Source: Polychytrium aggregatum
Lineage: Eukaryota > Chytridiomycota > Chytridiomycetes > Polychytriales
DNA length: 64,000 nucleotides
NCBI RefSeq assembly: GCF_025602895.1
Contig: NW_026516222.1
Coordinates: forward strand, 372,001-436,000
Direction: 5' to 3'
Shown here in pieces: positions 45,101 to 56,087 of this stretch. A model generated the notes under the pieces. That model ran no database searches and was not told the origin of the DNA. It was given only the letters and a program-made list of their open reading frames with translations. Both the position numbers and the translations under genes were made by a program. The stretch's first letter is position 1. Each line of letters starts with the position of its first letter.

Positions 45101-47132
45101 GAGCAACTCGGCGCTCGTGCATTCTCATGTGTCTGATTCTGTCTGCCTTCCGCCACGCAGGAGGAAGTCACGCTTCTGAGCCACTTGATGCACACCAACA
45201 TCGTCACATACTATGGCTATCTCAATACCGAAGACCACATCAACATTGCTCTCGAGCTCGTTGATAATGGCTCGCTCTTGAAGCTGCTCAAGACACACGG
45301 CAAGTTCAAGGAGAATCTCGTCTGCATCTATACCATGCAGATCCTGCAGGGACTCATCTACCTCCATGAAAAGAACGTCGTCCACTGCGATCTGAAGGTT
45401 GGTATCTCCACTGGGTCGGGCAGGGCAGTGAGAAAGTGCTTCCGCCTCCCCCGTCGGCGTTGTGCTTGTTTCGCATCTTTCCCAGCGATCTTTGCCTTGT
45501 GTCTACCATGCGCGCTCAGTCCGAACCGTGTGCTTCATTATCACCGATACTGACTTGCGGACTGGGTTCACAGGCTGCCAACATCCTCATCACCAAGGAC
45601 GGTGTCGTCAAGCTTACAGACTTTGGCGTCTCCAAGCAACTTGCGCCGATCCCGGAAGCCATCAGCACGGATGCATCGGTGCCCAAGAACGAAATCGGTA
45701 TGTGGATTCCCATCCGTACGCAATGTCCCTCTTTGATTTACATCCCCGGCATGTAGCTGCACTAGATTCAGCATGTTGACATTGCTTTCTGTGCTGCCAT
45801 ATAGTTGGAACCCCTCATTGGATGGCACCCGAGGTATGTATTCGACGTTGTTCTCTCACCAACCAAGCTTGCTCGCTGTGCATCTGTCGTTGACCCACGC
45901 GACTGCCGCCCTGCCGCTTCATACCCAGGTCATCCTGCAACAAGGCGTGACCAAGTCGTCGGACATCTGGTACTGGTTCAAAGACGCTGCTGAATGCCAC
46001 TGCTGTTGCGCACTTGCAGTTGCACTGATCTTGTGGCGCTTTTGGCGCTGAGAGTCGAGGCGCGCGTTCTTGCTCTGACATTGGAACTCCGTGGTGCTCT
46101 GTAGGAGTCTTGGATGCACAATCATCGAGCTGCTGACCGGCAAGCCGCCCAACCACGAGATGCCGATCTGTTCCGTCTTGTATCGCGCCATGACCAACGA
46201 CCTCAGCATTCCAATCCCAGAGGATATCTCAGGGGTAAATGGCCAATTCGACGTTTGTCATATCGACCGCCCACAGACACTTGTCGCTATCGCCACTTCA
46301 GCAGCTGGTGGCTCTGCTCCTGCTGTTTCTGCTGTTGTTGCTATTTTGATATGCTTGCTTTAAATGTGGCTCTGACTCATCCGCTTCGGCCTTACTCTCG
46401 CACAATCTGCAGGATCTCTCCAACTTTCTCTCGCTCTGTTTGCAGTACAACCCACAACGGCGCCCAACCGCAGCCATGTTGATCAACCATGCCTGGATCG
46501 TGAGCCGAAAGCCCCTCAGTCGCCGCAGCTCAGCCGCCTCTCACCGGAGCGAAGAGCCCCTCTCGCCCTTCTACCGCGCCAACTCGATGATCAACTTTCC
46601 CAGGCCAGTGTCCAGCTTCTCGTCCGGAGTGGACAACAGGCTGTCCTTTGCTGCCTCCATCCAGTCGTTCCCCAAATATGTACCGTCGCCCCGGCCCGAT
46701 GTTCAAAAGAGTGCTGCCACGCGCCGCTATGAAGAGCTTCTGCGGCAGTCCAAGCCGAGGTCGCCCTTGAGCCCGCCTCCGGAGCAGCCTTTGGATATGA
46801 TGACCGGCATCCAGCGTGATCCTTCGAGCGGGCAGAGCATGTCCCCAAGCCCATATCGAGAAGCCCTCGAGGACGAAATCGAGCGCGAGCTGAGGGAGCT
46901 CGTTCGGATGAAGCAACAGGTCCATGTCCAGTATGCAGGGCTGTCGTCGCCGATCGAACGCCCTTCGATGGGACAGACTGACTCCCCGCTTATGACACCC
47001 GTCAGTTCGGGAAGGCTCGGATCCGGCTCAAACTACCGAAACGAGACGCTCAGCAGCCCGTCCTCGATCATCGTCAATATGGGCGGACGAAACTGGAGTG
47101 GCTATTTGAACAATCCACCTCCAAACCTGTGA
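42159..47132 (+). CDS. calponin-homology domain + STE11/MAP3K-like protein kinase (15 exons)
   Basis: Exons: 42159-42218, 42446-42567, 42838-42916, 42994-43098, 43266-43514, 43647-44489, 44584-44630, 44793-44812, 44908-44975, 45161-45397, 45574-45697, 45805-45833, 45929-45969, 46105-46234 and 46413-47132. All phases agree (957 residues). Residues about 21-135 form a calponin-homology domain: LQDGSILCRLLSILSPGIFS, NVALFLQGARALGVPDSELF, TIHNVVLTLLALQR. A long Ser/Pro/Glu-rich linker includes a Ser-Gly repeat. The kinase begins near residue 487: GERIGKGRFGEVYR, VAIKRISM, HLMHTNIVTYYGYL, HEKNVVHCDLKAANILI, LTDFGVS, GTPHWMAPEV, SSDIWSLGCTIIELLTGKPP, QYNPQRRPTAAMLINHAWI. This resembles the STE11/MAP3K-epsilon/SepH group. 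HRD reads HCD, a non-RD kinase. Intron 3 is GC-AG; one exon is 20 nt. The 43515-43646 intron is in frame and stop-free, so retention would add 44 residues. Substrates unknown; a link to actin or septation is inference. Confidence 0.85.
44089..44139 (+). repeat. coding (GGCTCT/GGCTCC)n, Ser-Gly repeat
   Basis: In-frame hexamer array within the CH-kinase linker encoding roughly nine Gly-Ser pairs. It is probably a flexible spacer and likely length-variable. Confidence 0.85.
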
Positions 47133-48014
47133 GGCGATGGTGAGCGGTGCAAAGCTGTGGAGGCGCACTCCTCCTCCCGCTCCAACCACACCATACCTCG
47201 CCTCGCCCAGGCTCTTTGACACGCTCTTGAGACAGAGTCTACCTGGCAAAGCTTCTCTCGTTTGCTCTGTCGTCTCGGTCGATGCGGCTTATCATCTTCG
47301 TTGCACATTGTCGTTTTGACCACCCATCGCTCATGTTCGGATGCCACTGGGCCCCTTCCAGTCTCCGATCGCCCGAGTCTCTCGCCATCCATTAATTCGA
47401 TGCTCTATCAAATGTTCTCACTTTCTGCTATGAAATTTGCCTCGCTGTCGTTGGGTCGGAGCAGAGTCGTGTCGCAATATGCTCCTCCCTTTCCTCTTAT
47501 TCACGGTTTGATTGTTGTCTCCTCGTCCAGTTTTTGTCATTTTGCTTGGTTTTATCATTCGCCCTCAACTTTGGTCATGCCCATGAACGAAAAGAACACG
47601 CAAAGAAACACACACATGGGCCGTTTATTATTGTCTTCAACAGCAGCCCGAGGACATACACGAGGCGGCAGGGCTATCCACTCGGACATTCATGAGTCGG
47701 GTTGATTCATGGCCCAACAGTGCTTCAGGAACCGATGGAGTGCGCCACAAGCCAGATCCTACAGGACACGATTTGTGCTGTCCACCAGCCTGCCGTATCC
47801 AGAGCTTTCCTGAGGTTAAAGGGCTAGGAAACAAGCTCACCGAGCAACAGACTGATGAACGGGCATATCCATTCCAACGAGGGGGGGGGGAGGAGCGACT
47901 ACAAAACTGCTCCTTGGGCATCCAGGTCGTCATACATTCACGAATAGGCCGGCAGTGATGGCAATTTCGGGAGGCGCAGATATCGACGGTACCAGCATCC
48001 ACCCACCCCGGGCC
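47133..48014. other. intergenic between convergent genes
   Basis: The CH-kinase (plus) ends at 47132 and the BRWD-like gene (minus) ends at 48015. The interval should hold both 3' UTRs. It contains a poly-G run near 47881-47890. No gene seen. Confidence 0.45.
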
Positions 48015-51000
48015 TCAGTAAAGCTCCTCATCGGTGATGCCCTCCGCATCCAAGTCGCTGCCATCATCTATCCCATTATCGCCATCGTCATCGTCGTAGT
48101 TGTCGTTGCCTGCCCCATCTTCGTCTCCGTCGGAACTCTCCGAGCCTGGGTTTTCGTATTCGTCGTCGTCAAAAGTCTTGCTGCGAGTGGACTGTCGCAA
48201 TGACGTCTTCGACAAGGAGCGTGGAGGCACTGACATCGAGCCAGAGCTCGAGGAACCACTTGTGCGCGCCGGTGGCTTGTGCACGATCTTCAAATGCCTT
48301 CCGTCGTCAACTGTCGAATCCGGCGACAGCTGAGCGAGCCCTTGGCCGCCATCGGTGGCGACGTCTGTGCATGGAAGAGGGGAGGTAAATCCAGAGAAGG
48401 GAATGATGTGTCCGCGGCAGCCTACCGCAGGGAGCAGTATCGAGATGTGGACCGCCAAGGCCAACTCCACAGTGCTGGAAGCAAACGACATTGGCAGATC
48501 TAGGCCCTTCCTCCACCGTTCCAGGCGGAGGTTGATCCCAAGCAAGGCAAGCATTACCATAAACTTCTCGCAGCTTATCAATCATAAAGGGAATAAGCTC
48601 CTTGGCGTCATTGTAGATGTCGCTCCCAGGCAAGTTGAAATGGAGCGCGTTGGCAAGCATCACATTCAAATCCCACTCCAAAGCCTGGAGCAGTGAAGGC
48701 GAAAGCCATGTCAGGCTCGGTCAGGCGGGTCGTTTCCATGCAGGATCCCTAAAGCACGCAATTATCGGCCATGGTATCGACTAGGTTCGAGTGCTATCGC
48801 CCCTTCTGGATCGAAGCATGGCATCTCGGGACTGGCAAATGGCTTGCCCTTCCTTCTGCCACCTCTTGTTCTCGCTCTGCTTCAGCCAGGACTCAAACAA
48901 ACGCACCTCTATCCGACGATAGTAGTTATTGCAGAGCCGCTCGTGCACCATTTCGAGATAGACGGGATAGGGAATCTCCTGCAGGTAGTTGGGATAGGCG
49001 TCATAGTCAACTCGCTGCGCAAAGGGCTCGATTCGGTCTTCCTGCATGAACTCGTCCACAGCTTGAGCCAGTTGCGAGACGCCTGGGGAGGCACAGGGTA
49101 TGTCGGTCAGTTGCGGCTATGGGATCACAATCCAAATGCGATATCTGACAAATCGATATCAAGCAGCCCAACAGCAACAGTTCTGTTTTGGATCGCTCGC
49201 TGTGACAGACCGAGATGCTGCACCTCCCCTCACCCCACTCGCGCATCCAGACGCTTGGCTATGCCTGACATTAATCGGGCAGGCAAGAAGCTCCATAGTA
49301 CCAAGGTCTCCTCAAACAGCCGACGGGAGCCATTCGGTTGGACATCTTGCCCGTGATTCCGGATGCTACTTACATTGGACCGGAAGACACTCCTGAATCT
49401 CGTAGCGGCTTTCGCCCGGCCGTCTTAGCTCCCACGGGCTCAGCTCCTCGACGTTTCCGGCGGCGGAGGAGGCCGCAGCTGAGTCCGAGTCGCTGTACTT
49501 GACGCTGTACTTTTGCCAGGGGCTTGGTCGAGATGCAATCTTGGTGACAGTGCCCTCGTAGTCGCGGTCGGGATAGGTAGCATAGACGGTGGTCCGGACC
49601 GTGAACGGCGGCCGGCTCATGGCAAAGGCGAACTCTTCGTAGAGAATCAGAAAACTTGGCGTATCGTACTCGAAATATTTGATCTTGAAGGGCTTTGCGG
49701 ATGCAGGCACGAGCCTGGGAGCACCGCGGTGTGGTCCGGAAGGACCTGCATCAGAGCCGGTCTCCAGGCGATGGACCTGGAGGTTCAAATCGCATGAGGT
49801 GATCTGGCCGTCCTTGACGAAGCGCAAAGCACAGATGCGGCCGAATATGACATCGTCGCCATCCTTTCGATAGCATGATCGGTATCGCTTGATATGCGAT
49901 TCGGGATAGCTCTCCTGAAGCGAGTCCAGGAAGGCCTTGTGCCCCTCCTTGAAATAAACGACCAGATCACCCATCTGCGGAAGATACGTGAACGTGCGCT
50001 CGGTCGTTGAGACCCATGGCGACGGGCTGTTTGACGAGCTCTTGGCGACGATCACCTTTGATTCTTCCGTCAAATCGGCTTGAGATTCAATCGCTGCTCC
50101 TGCTGACGACGCTGCGGCTGACGACAACGGCCATGATGGCGCCACAGTGGAAGGGAGCTTTGATGGGCCCGCTCCGGGGTCGTCGTCCGATGATTCAAAC
50201 AGGTCGTCGCTTAGATCCTCGTTGTAACTGGCGCTGTGATCCTTGCGCCGCTTGCGCGGCCGACGCTTCAGTCGGCCCTTGGGTTTGGCTGGAGCATCGT
50301 TTGCATCGGTAAAGGTACCATCCCATTCGCCAGGATCAGGCTTGGTCTCTACCTCGTCGGCCGATTGCAGACTTGACTGCAAATCTTCTTCCTCCTCCTC
50401 ATCCTCCTCCGAGGTATCGTCGCGAATGACCTTCTTTTCACGTCGCTTGACCGCCTGACGCTTCTTGCGATGTCTTCCACTGTCTTGGGACGAACCCCCG
50501 ACGTGCCGATCCTCGGTCATGCTGAAATCGCTCTCCCCGGATGCGCTTGACTTTGCTCTTTGGCGGTACTTACGCTTGCGCTGTCGCTTGGTGGTGACTG
50601 GCCTTGGAGGTGGCGCCTCGCCCTCCACATCGTCATCGCTGACGACAAATGACTGCATGTCATCCGATGACACTTGGGCGCGCTCCTCAACGGCGATCTC
50701 GTCATCGTCGCTTTCTTCCTCGACCTCGTCCTCCTGCATGCTGTACTCGTCACCGCTCGAGTGCGCCCGACCCCAGGGCGTGATGACTTCGTTGAGAACA
50801 TCAACGTCGTCGTCCGAGTCGAATATCTTTCTGTGCTTGTATCGCTTCTTTTTGTTGACAACCGTTGGGCTGGAGAGAATGAGAGAATCGTGTCCCGGAG
50901 GGAGGGAAAACAATGAAAAGGCACAGGTGTTAATGTTAACACAGATCAAAGTGCAATAACACCGCTAATCCAAAAGATCAATTCTGGAGGCAATGCGAGA

Positions 51001-52221
51001 GCAATATTGCTAGACTCTTGGGCAACGAGTTCATATGCGCAAGAGGGAGAGAGATAGAGATAGACGGCAGATCCATGAACGCCGTTGTCTGAGACTTGCT
51101 GGAACTTACATGGGCGACGCAGCCACGTCTGCTTGGACCCACAGGGCCTGCTCCTGCTGTAGTAGCAGCAAGAGCTCCTGTCGGTGCGACTCCATCAGCT
51201 CGTCGTCGGCATAGCGGGACCGCTGTTGCAGTAGCATGCGATACCGCTCGTACTGAGGATAGGGGACCATCATGTCACTGCTGACCACCACATTTTCATC
51301 GAAATGGTGTGCGGGGCGAAGGTTTTCGACATCCATGATGGTGCCGCTCTCGTCGATCGTGACGCCGTTCGATTCATTCGAGAAAAACTGGTAGAACGGG
51401 GCATTGGACATGGCCTTGGAGTCGGTGCTGGCCCCATAGATATATACCACGCCGTTGTCGTCGCTGGCTATGATCTTGGTTCCATCGGGTGAGAACTGCG
51501 CCGCCAGGATCTTGTGCTTCTCTTCAAACACTGAATTATATCACAGACCATCGATGAAGGCCGTTGGTCATTTACAGAGGAACACGGCCGTGAATCGTGC
51601 TCTAAACTATGCGCTGCGCCGATGAAAATGGAGGCAGGAGCACGAACGGGATGGGCCGACTCACCACTGATTGCGCTGCCGGTTCGGATATCCCAAAGAA
51701 TGACGCGACCGTCGTATCCTCCGCTCAGAAGCAAGTCAGGGTGCCGCGGATGGGCTTCGAGGGCATACACCTGGTCCGAGTGGCCATAGAGGCACCGAAT
51801 TTGCCGGGCCGTAACGGAGTCCCATATCTAAACAAGAAGCAGTTTGGATGAGTGCAGAGGTCAGCTCGGCAGAGAGGCTGGAGGGATGAATGTATTTGCA
51901 TGCGGTTTGCTGGCCCGGATGATTAGCACTAGATACCATGCGTCGCTCTCTGAACGAACTTACCAGGATAACACCCTTGGTGACCGAAGCGGCGATGAGT
52001 CTGTTATCGGCCGTCCAAACACATGTGTCGATGGTTGGCGAATGCATAGGCTCTGGATCGTCGTCGGCGGACGAAGGGGTCCGGAAGTTTGGGTTGTGGC
52101 CCGGCAATCGGCTCAGATCGATCCGAAAGTCCTTTACGCTGACTAAATACAGGCAAGGGATCAGATGAGCAAATGAGACAAAGGAAATGGAGCCACAGTC
52201 GAATGGAGATGAGGATGAGGA

Positions 52222-52253
<32 letters not shown>

Positions 52254-54599
52254 AGGATGAGGATGAGGATGAGGATGAGGATGAGGATGAGGGTAGACCT
52301 ACAGCAGAGATTCTTCCATGTCTTGCGCGAGGGGTCAAAGCTCCACTTGCGCAACGTCCCGTCTCGGCTTGTCGACAGAAAATATCTGCCGTCTGGACTG
52401 GACCGCAGGTCGGTGATTTTTCCTTGGTGATCATCCAGCTGGCTGATAAGCTTGGGCGTCATTTCAGTCCGGGCATCTGACAAAGCTGAATGCCACTCGG
52501 GTGGGGTGAGCGCAAACGAGTAGATGAAACCGTCATCCCCGCCAGTCACGAAGAGCGTTCCAGTGGCGTTGAAGGCCGATGCTTTGACGACATCTCGAAG
52601 AGTCGAGCCGCAGTCAAGGACCTCGGGCTTGGTCGACGAGGCGAACCAACAAGACAATGAAGCGCACACGACGAAAGTCAGGATCGTGACATGATGGATG
52701 ACGGTGGGGCCATGGGATACTTCACAGAACTGCAAAAACTGCTGTTGGGCAAAAGCGCATTACTTGATGGCGGACATACCTTTGTGACGAATGACTTGCG
52801 TGCGGCATCCCAGCGCCAGACCCGCGACTTGCCGTCCTCACAAGTGGCGGCGATGCAATAGTTGGACCGAACTGGGCTTGGTGATATTGCTATGGTTGTG
52901 ATGCCCTTTTCAACCTGGCAAGAACAGTCAATCCTCCGTTGTTAGCCACGATCAGCGGCACGATGATTTGGCTAAAATCAGAGCCATTGCAGGCTCCATG
53001 TCCGCAAACGCCAGATCCGTCCGAGCAGCTGGTGCTAACGCACCTTGAAGCAGCCCATGGGCTGGAAAGTGTAGAAATCCCAGATGCGAATGTACTTATC
53101 GGATCCAGCCGATAATAGTAGCTTGTTGTCGTTGCTGATGGCTACGTCGATGATGACACCGATCTCGACCTGTGGTGAAGCGAGCGGCGCGCGAGGCGAG
53201 ATGCGCATTAGTGACAACTCTGCTCTGTTCTGCTCTGTTCTGCTCTGTTCTGCTCTGTTCTGCTCTGTTCTGCTCTGTTCTGCTCTGTTCTGCTCGGACT
53301 TGGTGAGACTCGCTCTTTGGCCCAGAAAGGCGTGCGACTCAGATACCCAGCAGCACCACACTGACACTAGGTTCGTTGGGATTAGTTGCTGTGATGGTAA
53401 AGCCGATGGGAAGATGGCCCCGGAGCGAGCGGATCAGCCAGCCTGATTTGGAGCACCAGATCTTGACCAAGTTATCATCGCCGCCCTGTGAATCGCCGAA
53501 GGATGGACAAATATCGACAGGGTTGTTACGAACAGCGCGATTGCTTAAGATGCTTGATACACCGAGAGCAACCGATGGCGGACGGAAGCCATCCGCGATC
53601 GAGAACTGCCTACCGTCACGAACCGGGTTCCAGTTTGGTCAAAGGCGAGGCAGAATATAGCCCCCGTGTGGCCGCAAATCGAACGGAGCTGTTCGGATCG
53701 GCAAAACAGAGCCCAAGCAGCAGCCAGACGAAAGCAGCACAGTGGCCCAGTGAATTGATGAGGAGCGGCGATCCAGGTTCATGTCGAGATCCAGAGGCGA
53801 CCGGACGACGAATGTAGAGTCAGCGGCTGATCTGGATTTGCTCGAGCAGGAGCGAGCCATTCCACCCGGCATCAGTCATGCAGTAGACCTTGCATACCCG
53901 ATGCAGACGATGGACATGGATCGGACACGAGCCCGTGCTGATCGACGGACGGTGTTGGCGACAGTTGACCCAGCGCAGCACTGCCAGCCAGCGCAAATTG
54001 AACAAGAGAACCGAAATCAGCGCCAGTTGCCATCTGCGAAGACCACCGAGCAGAACTGGATGTGGAGTCCGACGAGGGGTAATCCGGGCTGGGCTCCACT
54101 AAGCCGATTCCATACCGTTGGAGGATCGTGTCAGGGCACCATCCCTCGACGCAACGCTCGGTTTCGAGCTGGCAAAAACATGCGATCCAACGCCGAGCAG
54201 CGAGCGAGACGGGATTGCCGCATTGTTATCGAGGAACTTGGCGAGCAGGGCCTCGAGATGGATGCTGCCGAGATGTGCATATTTCTCGCGCTGGATCGGA
54301 CGGAGCGAATGGTCAGCGCCGGATGGAGCACGCAGCCCAGGAACAGCCGGATGGTTGTTCGGCGGCCAAGCCAGACCGGGCGCACCGAATAAGCAGGCAT
54401 ACCAACTCGTCAAAGGTCTGCAGATGGTGCTCGCCGGTCCAGTCTGTCCGGGTCGGGAGCAGAGGAGAGTCCGGGGTCTGCAGCCGGTCAACCTCGTCGA
54501 CAAAGGACCGAAAGGTCGCCTGGAGCGGCCCCGAGCTGAGATATGTGCCTATCAGAAAGAGAATCTCGGCTCGGAGCTCTGTGCGGCGGACAGACGAGT
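48015..54599 (-). CDS. BRWD/PHIP-like WD40-repeat and bromodomain protein (multi-exon)
   Basis: A chromatin-associated protein of the BRWD1/BRWD3/PHIP family. The N-terminus (about 54590-54413) is ELRAEILFLIGTYLSSGPLQ then TRTDWTGEHHLQTFDELV, followed by an exon with EKYAHLGSIHLEALLAKFLD. The WD40 repeats come next: GHTGAIFCLAFDQTGTRFVT near 53650-53600, GGDDNLVKIWCSKSGWLIRS near 53490-53440, LLLSAGSDKYIRIWDFYTFQ near 53100, then exons near 52900-52800, 52620-52310, 52130-51980, 51830-51680 and 51530-51120. The large exon about 50875-49380 starts KRYKHRKIFDSDDDVDVLNE, is very acidic, and then has the family's Tudor-like block (QMGDLVVYFKEGHKAFLDSL, SPWQKYSVKYSD). A bromodomain is split over exons near 49070-48850 (PVYLEMVHERLCNNYYRRIE) and 48690-48540 (DLNVMLANALHFNLPGSDIY). 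The tail is acidic, ending ITDEELY. Only one bromodomain is seen; animal members have two. The start codon is not settled. Confidence 0.85.
52206..52294 (+). repeat. GATGAG/GGTGAG hexamer array in an intron
   Basis: About fifteen hexamers, shifting from GATGAG to GGTGAG and back, inside an intron of the BRWD-like gene. Confidence 0.9.
53221..53290 (+). repeat. (TGCTCTGTTC)7 exact 10-bp array in an intron
   Basis: Seven perfect tandem copies of a 10-bp unit, between WD-repeat exons of the BRWD-like gene. Perfect copies suggest recent expansion. Confidence 0.95.
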
Positions 54600-56087
54600 C
54601 GGCGTGGGCGTGGGCATCGGAATCGGCATCGGAATCCCGGCAACGTTGGTGTCGATGCGGTGTGGTGGTGGTGGATGTGGAATGCGAGCGAGCACACAAG
54701 TGTTAAGAGAGACCCTGGACGCCGGGCCTGCCACCGACAGAGGGACAGTCGGAACCGGCCCAGGGTGAAGCACTGCCGACTGCACTCTCCAAGCAGCCCG
54801 GTGGCCGATTTACCTAAAGCGGCACCGTCCATCGGGGAAAGCGCTGGGGGCGAGCAGGCGCTATCGAGGGCCAAGGTGAAGCCAGGGCCGCGGCGAGAGC
54901 AAGCAGGATCGATCGGCAGTGATCGGCAGAGGGCAGGTGGCCACGAAGCGCTGCTGCGAGATGGGCCTGGGCACTGCGTCGGTGGTGGTGTTGTGTAGTG
55001 TTGCCGGCTCTGGGGACGGACGCAGACGCAGACGCAAATGCAGACGCAAATGCAGATGCAGATGCAGATGCCGAAGCGGTGCAGCACAACAGCGACAGCG
55101 TGCGGGAGGCAGAGCCCGACAGCCCAAAACGGAGCGGCATTGTGGCCCCGCCGGTCTCGTTGGTGATCGGCCCACCACCGCCCAGGTGTTCGCAGGCCGC
55201 GACGGCTTCCAGGCAACCTGCACACCCTCCTGCTGCTACCGATGTTCCCGCTCAGGTCGCCAGCCCGTCGAAGGTTGCAGCACCTCCCCCTTCGTCGTTG
55301 GCACAGCGGCGCCGTCGGGTTTGCGTCGAGCCGTGCCCAGCCTGCCCACAGGCTGTAGCTGCACAGACGACACCGACACTCGCCGTGTGGTGCCCCAGAC
55401 GCAAGACACGCCGAGCACCCCCTCACCGAAATCTGTCTCTGGCAACGTCGCCCCCTGGATGAGGGGTAATCCGCCGGCGCCGCGAGCAGGCTGGAACTGA
55501 GGTCTCGTATCGCCAGGGCAGGACCGGCAGGTCTGCGCTTGAGGCTGTCCGGGCAGCACTCCCGACGCCGATGGCTATTCGGCTGCCACTGCCGAGCGGC
55601 TGCTCCAGACATGCCGGGCAGGTCGGTGGAAGAGAGCCAGCACCGGCCGGTGTGCTGGGGCGAGCACCGAGTCTTGGGAAGGACGCATCTCAGGGCTGTG
55701 GCTGGCACGGGCGTGGCTGGCACGAGTGCGGCTGGCATGGCGCGGCTTGCGGATCGAGCGGATCGAGCGGATCGAGCCGGATCGAGGGCATCCGCCCCGG
55801 TACTGCGCAGCCACGATAAGCACACGTGACGCCTCGCCACACAAACAGTCCCGCTCGCGCCATCGGCCGCGAGAAAGGGCGTCTCCCAAGCGCTTCCCCG
55901 TCGCCGACAACACTGACGACACCCGCGACATCCAAGGAAGACATCCGCGGCGTCGGCGCAGACAACACCATCGACTACATCGGCCCCATCGGCGACACCC
56001 AGCACACCCAGCATCGTCCCGAGCCATCGTCTGTCCACTCACCGTCCATATATTCCTCGCCGGCTCCCCTTCTCCCGCTCCACCGCC
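54600..56087. promoter_or_regulatory. divergent upstream region, BRWD-like / SLC26-like
   Basis: The BRWD-like gene reads left from about 54600 and the SLC26 gene right from 56088. This GC-rich 1.5-kb interval should contain both promoters and perhaps a first BRWD exon carrying its ATG. It has hexamer arrays GGCATCGGAATC near 54601-54640 and GCAGACGCAAAT-type at 55019-55072, and a GATCGAGCG repeat near 55754-55785. Very long open frames on both strands reflect the GC content and look like shadows. Confidence 0.4.
55019..55072 (+). repeat. degenerate hexamer array (GCAGAC/GCAAAT/GCAGAT)
   Basis: About nine hexamers in the intergenic region upstream of the BRWD-like gene. No coding role seen. 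Confidence 0.85.

Noticed and set aside
53221-53290. Possible CRISPR-like array
   Set aside because: It is a contiguous tandem repeat without unique spacers in a eukaryotic intron.
54488-56038. 516-codon minus-strand frame, Cys/Arg/Gly-rich
   Set aside because: It runs through hexamer repeats and GC-rich intergenic DNA, overlaps the start of the SLC26 promoter region and has no recognisable domain.
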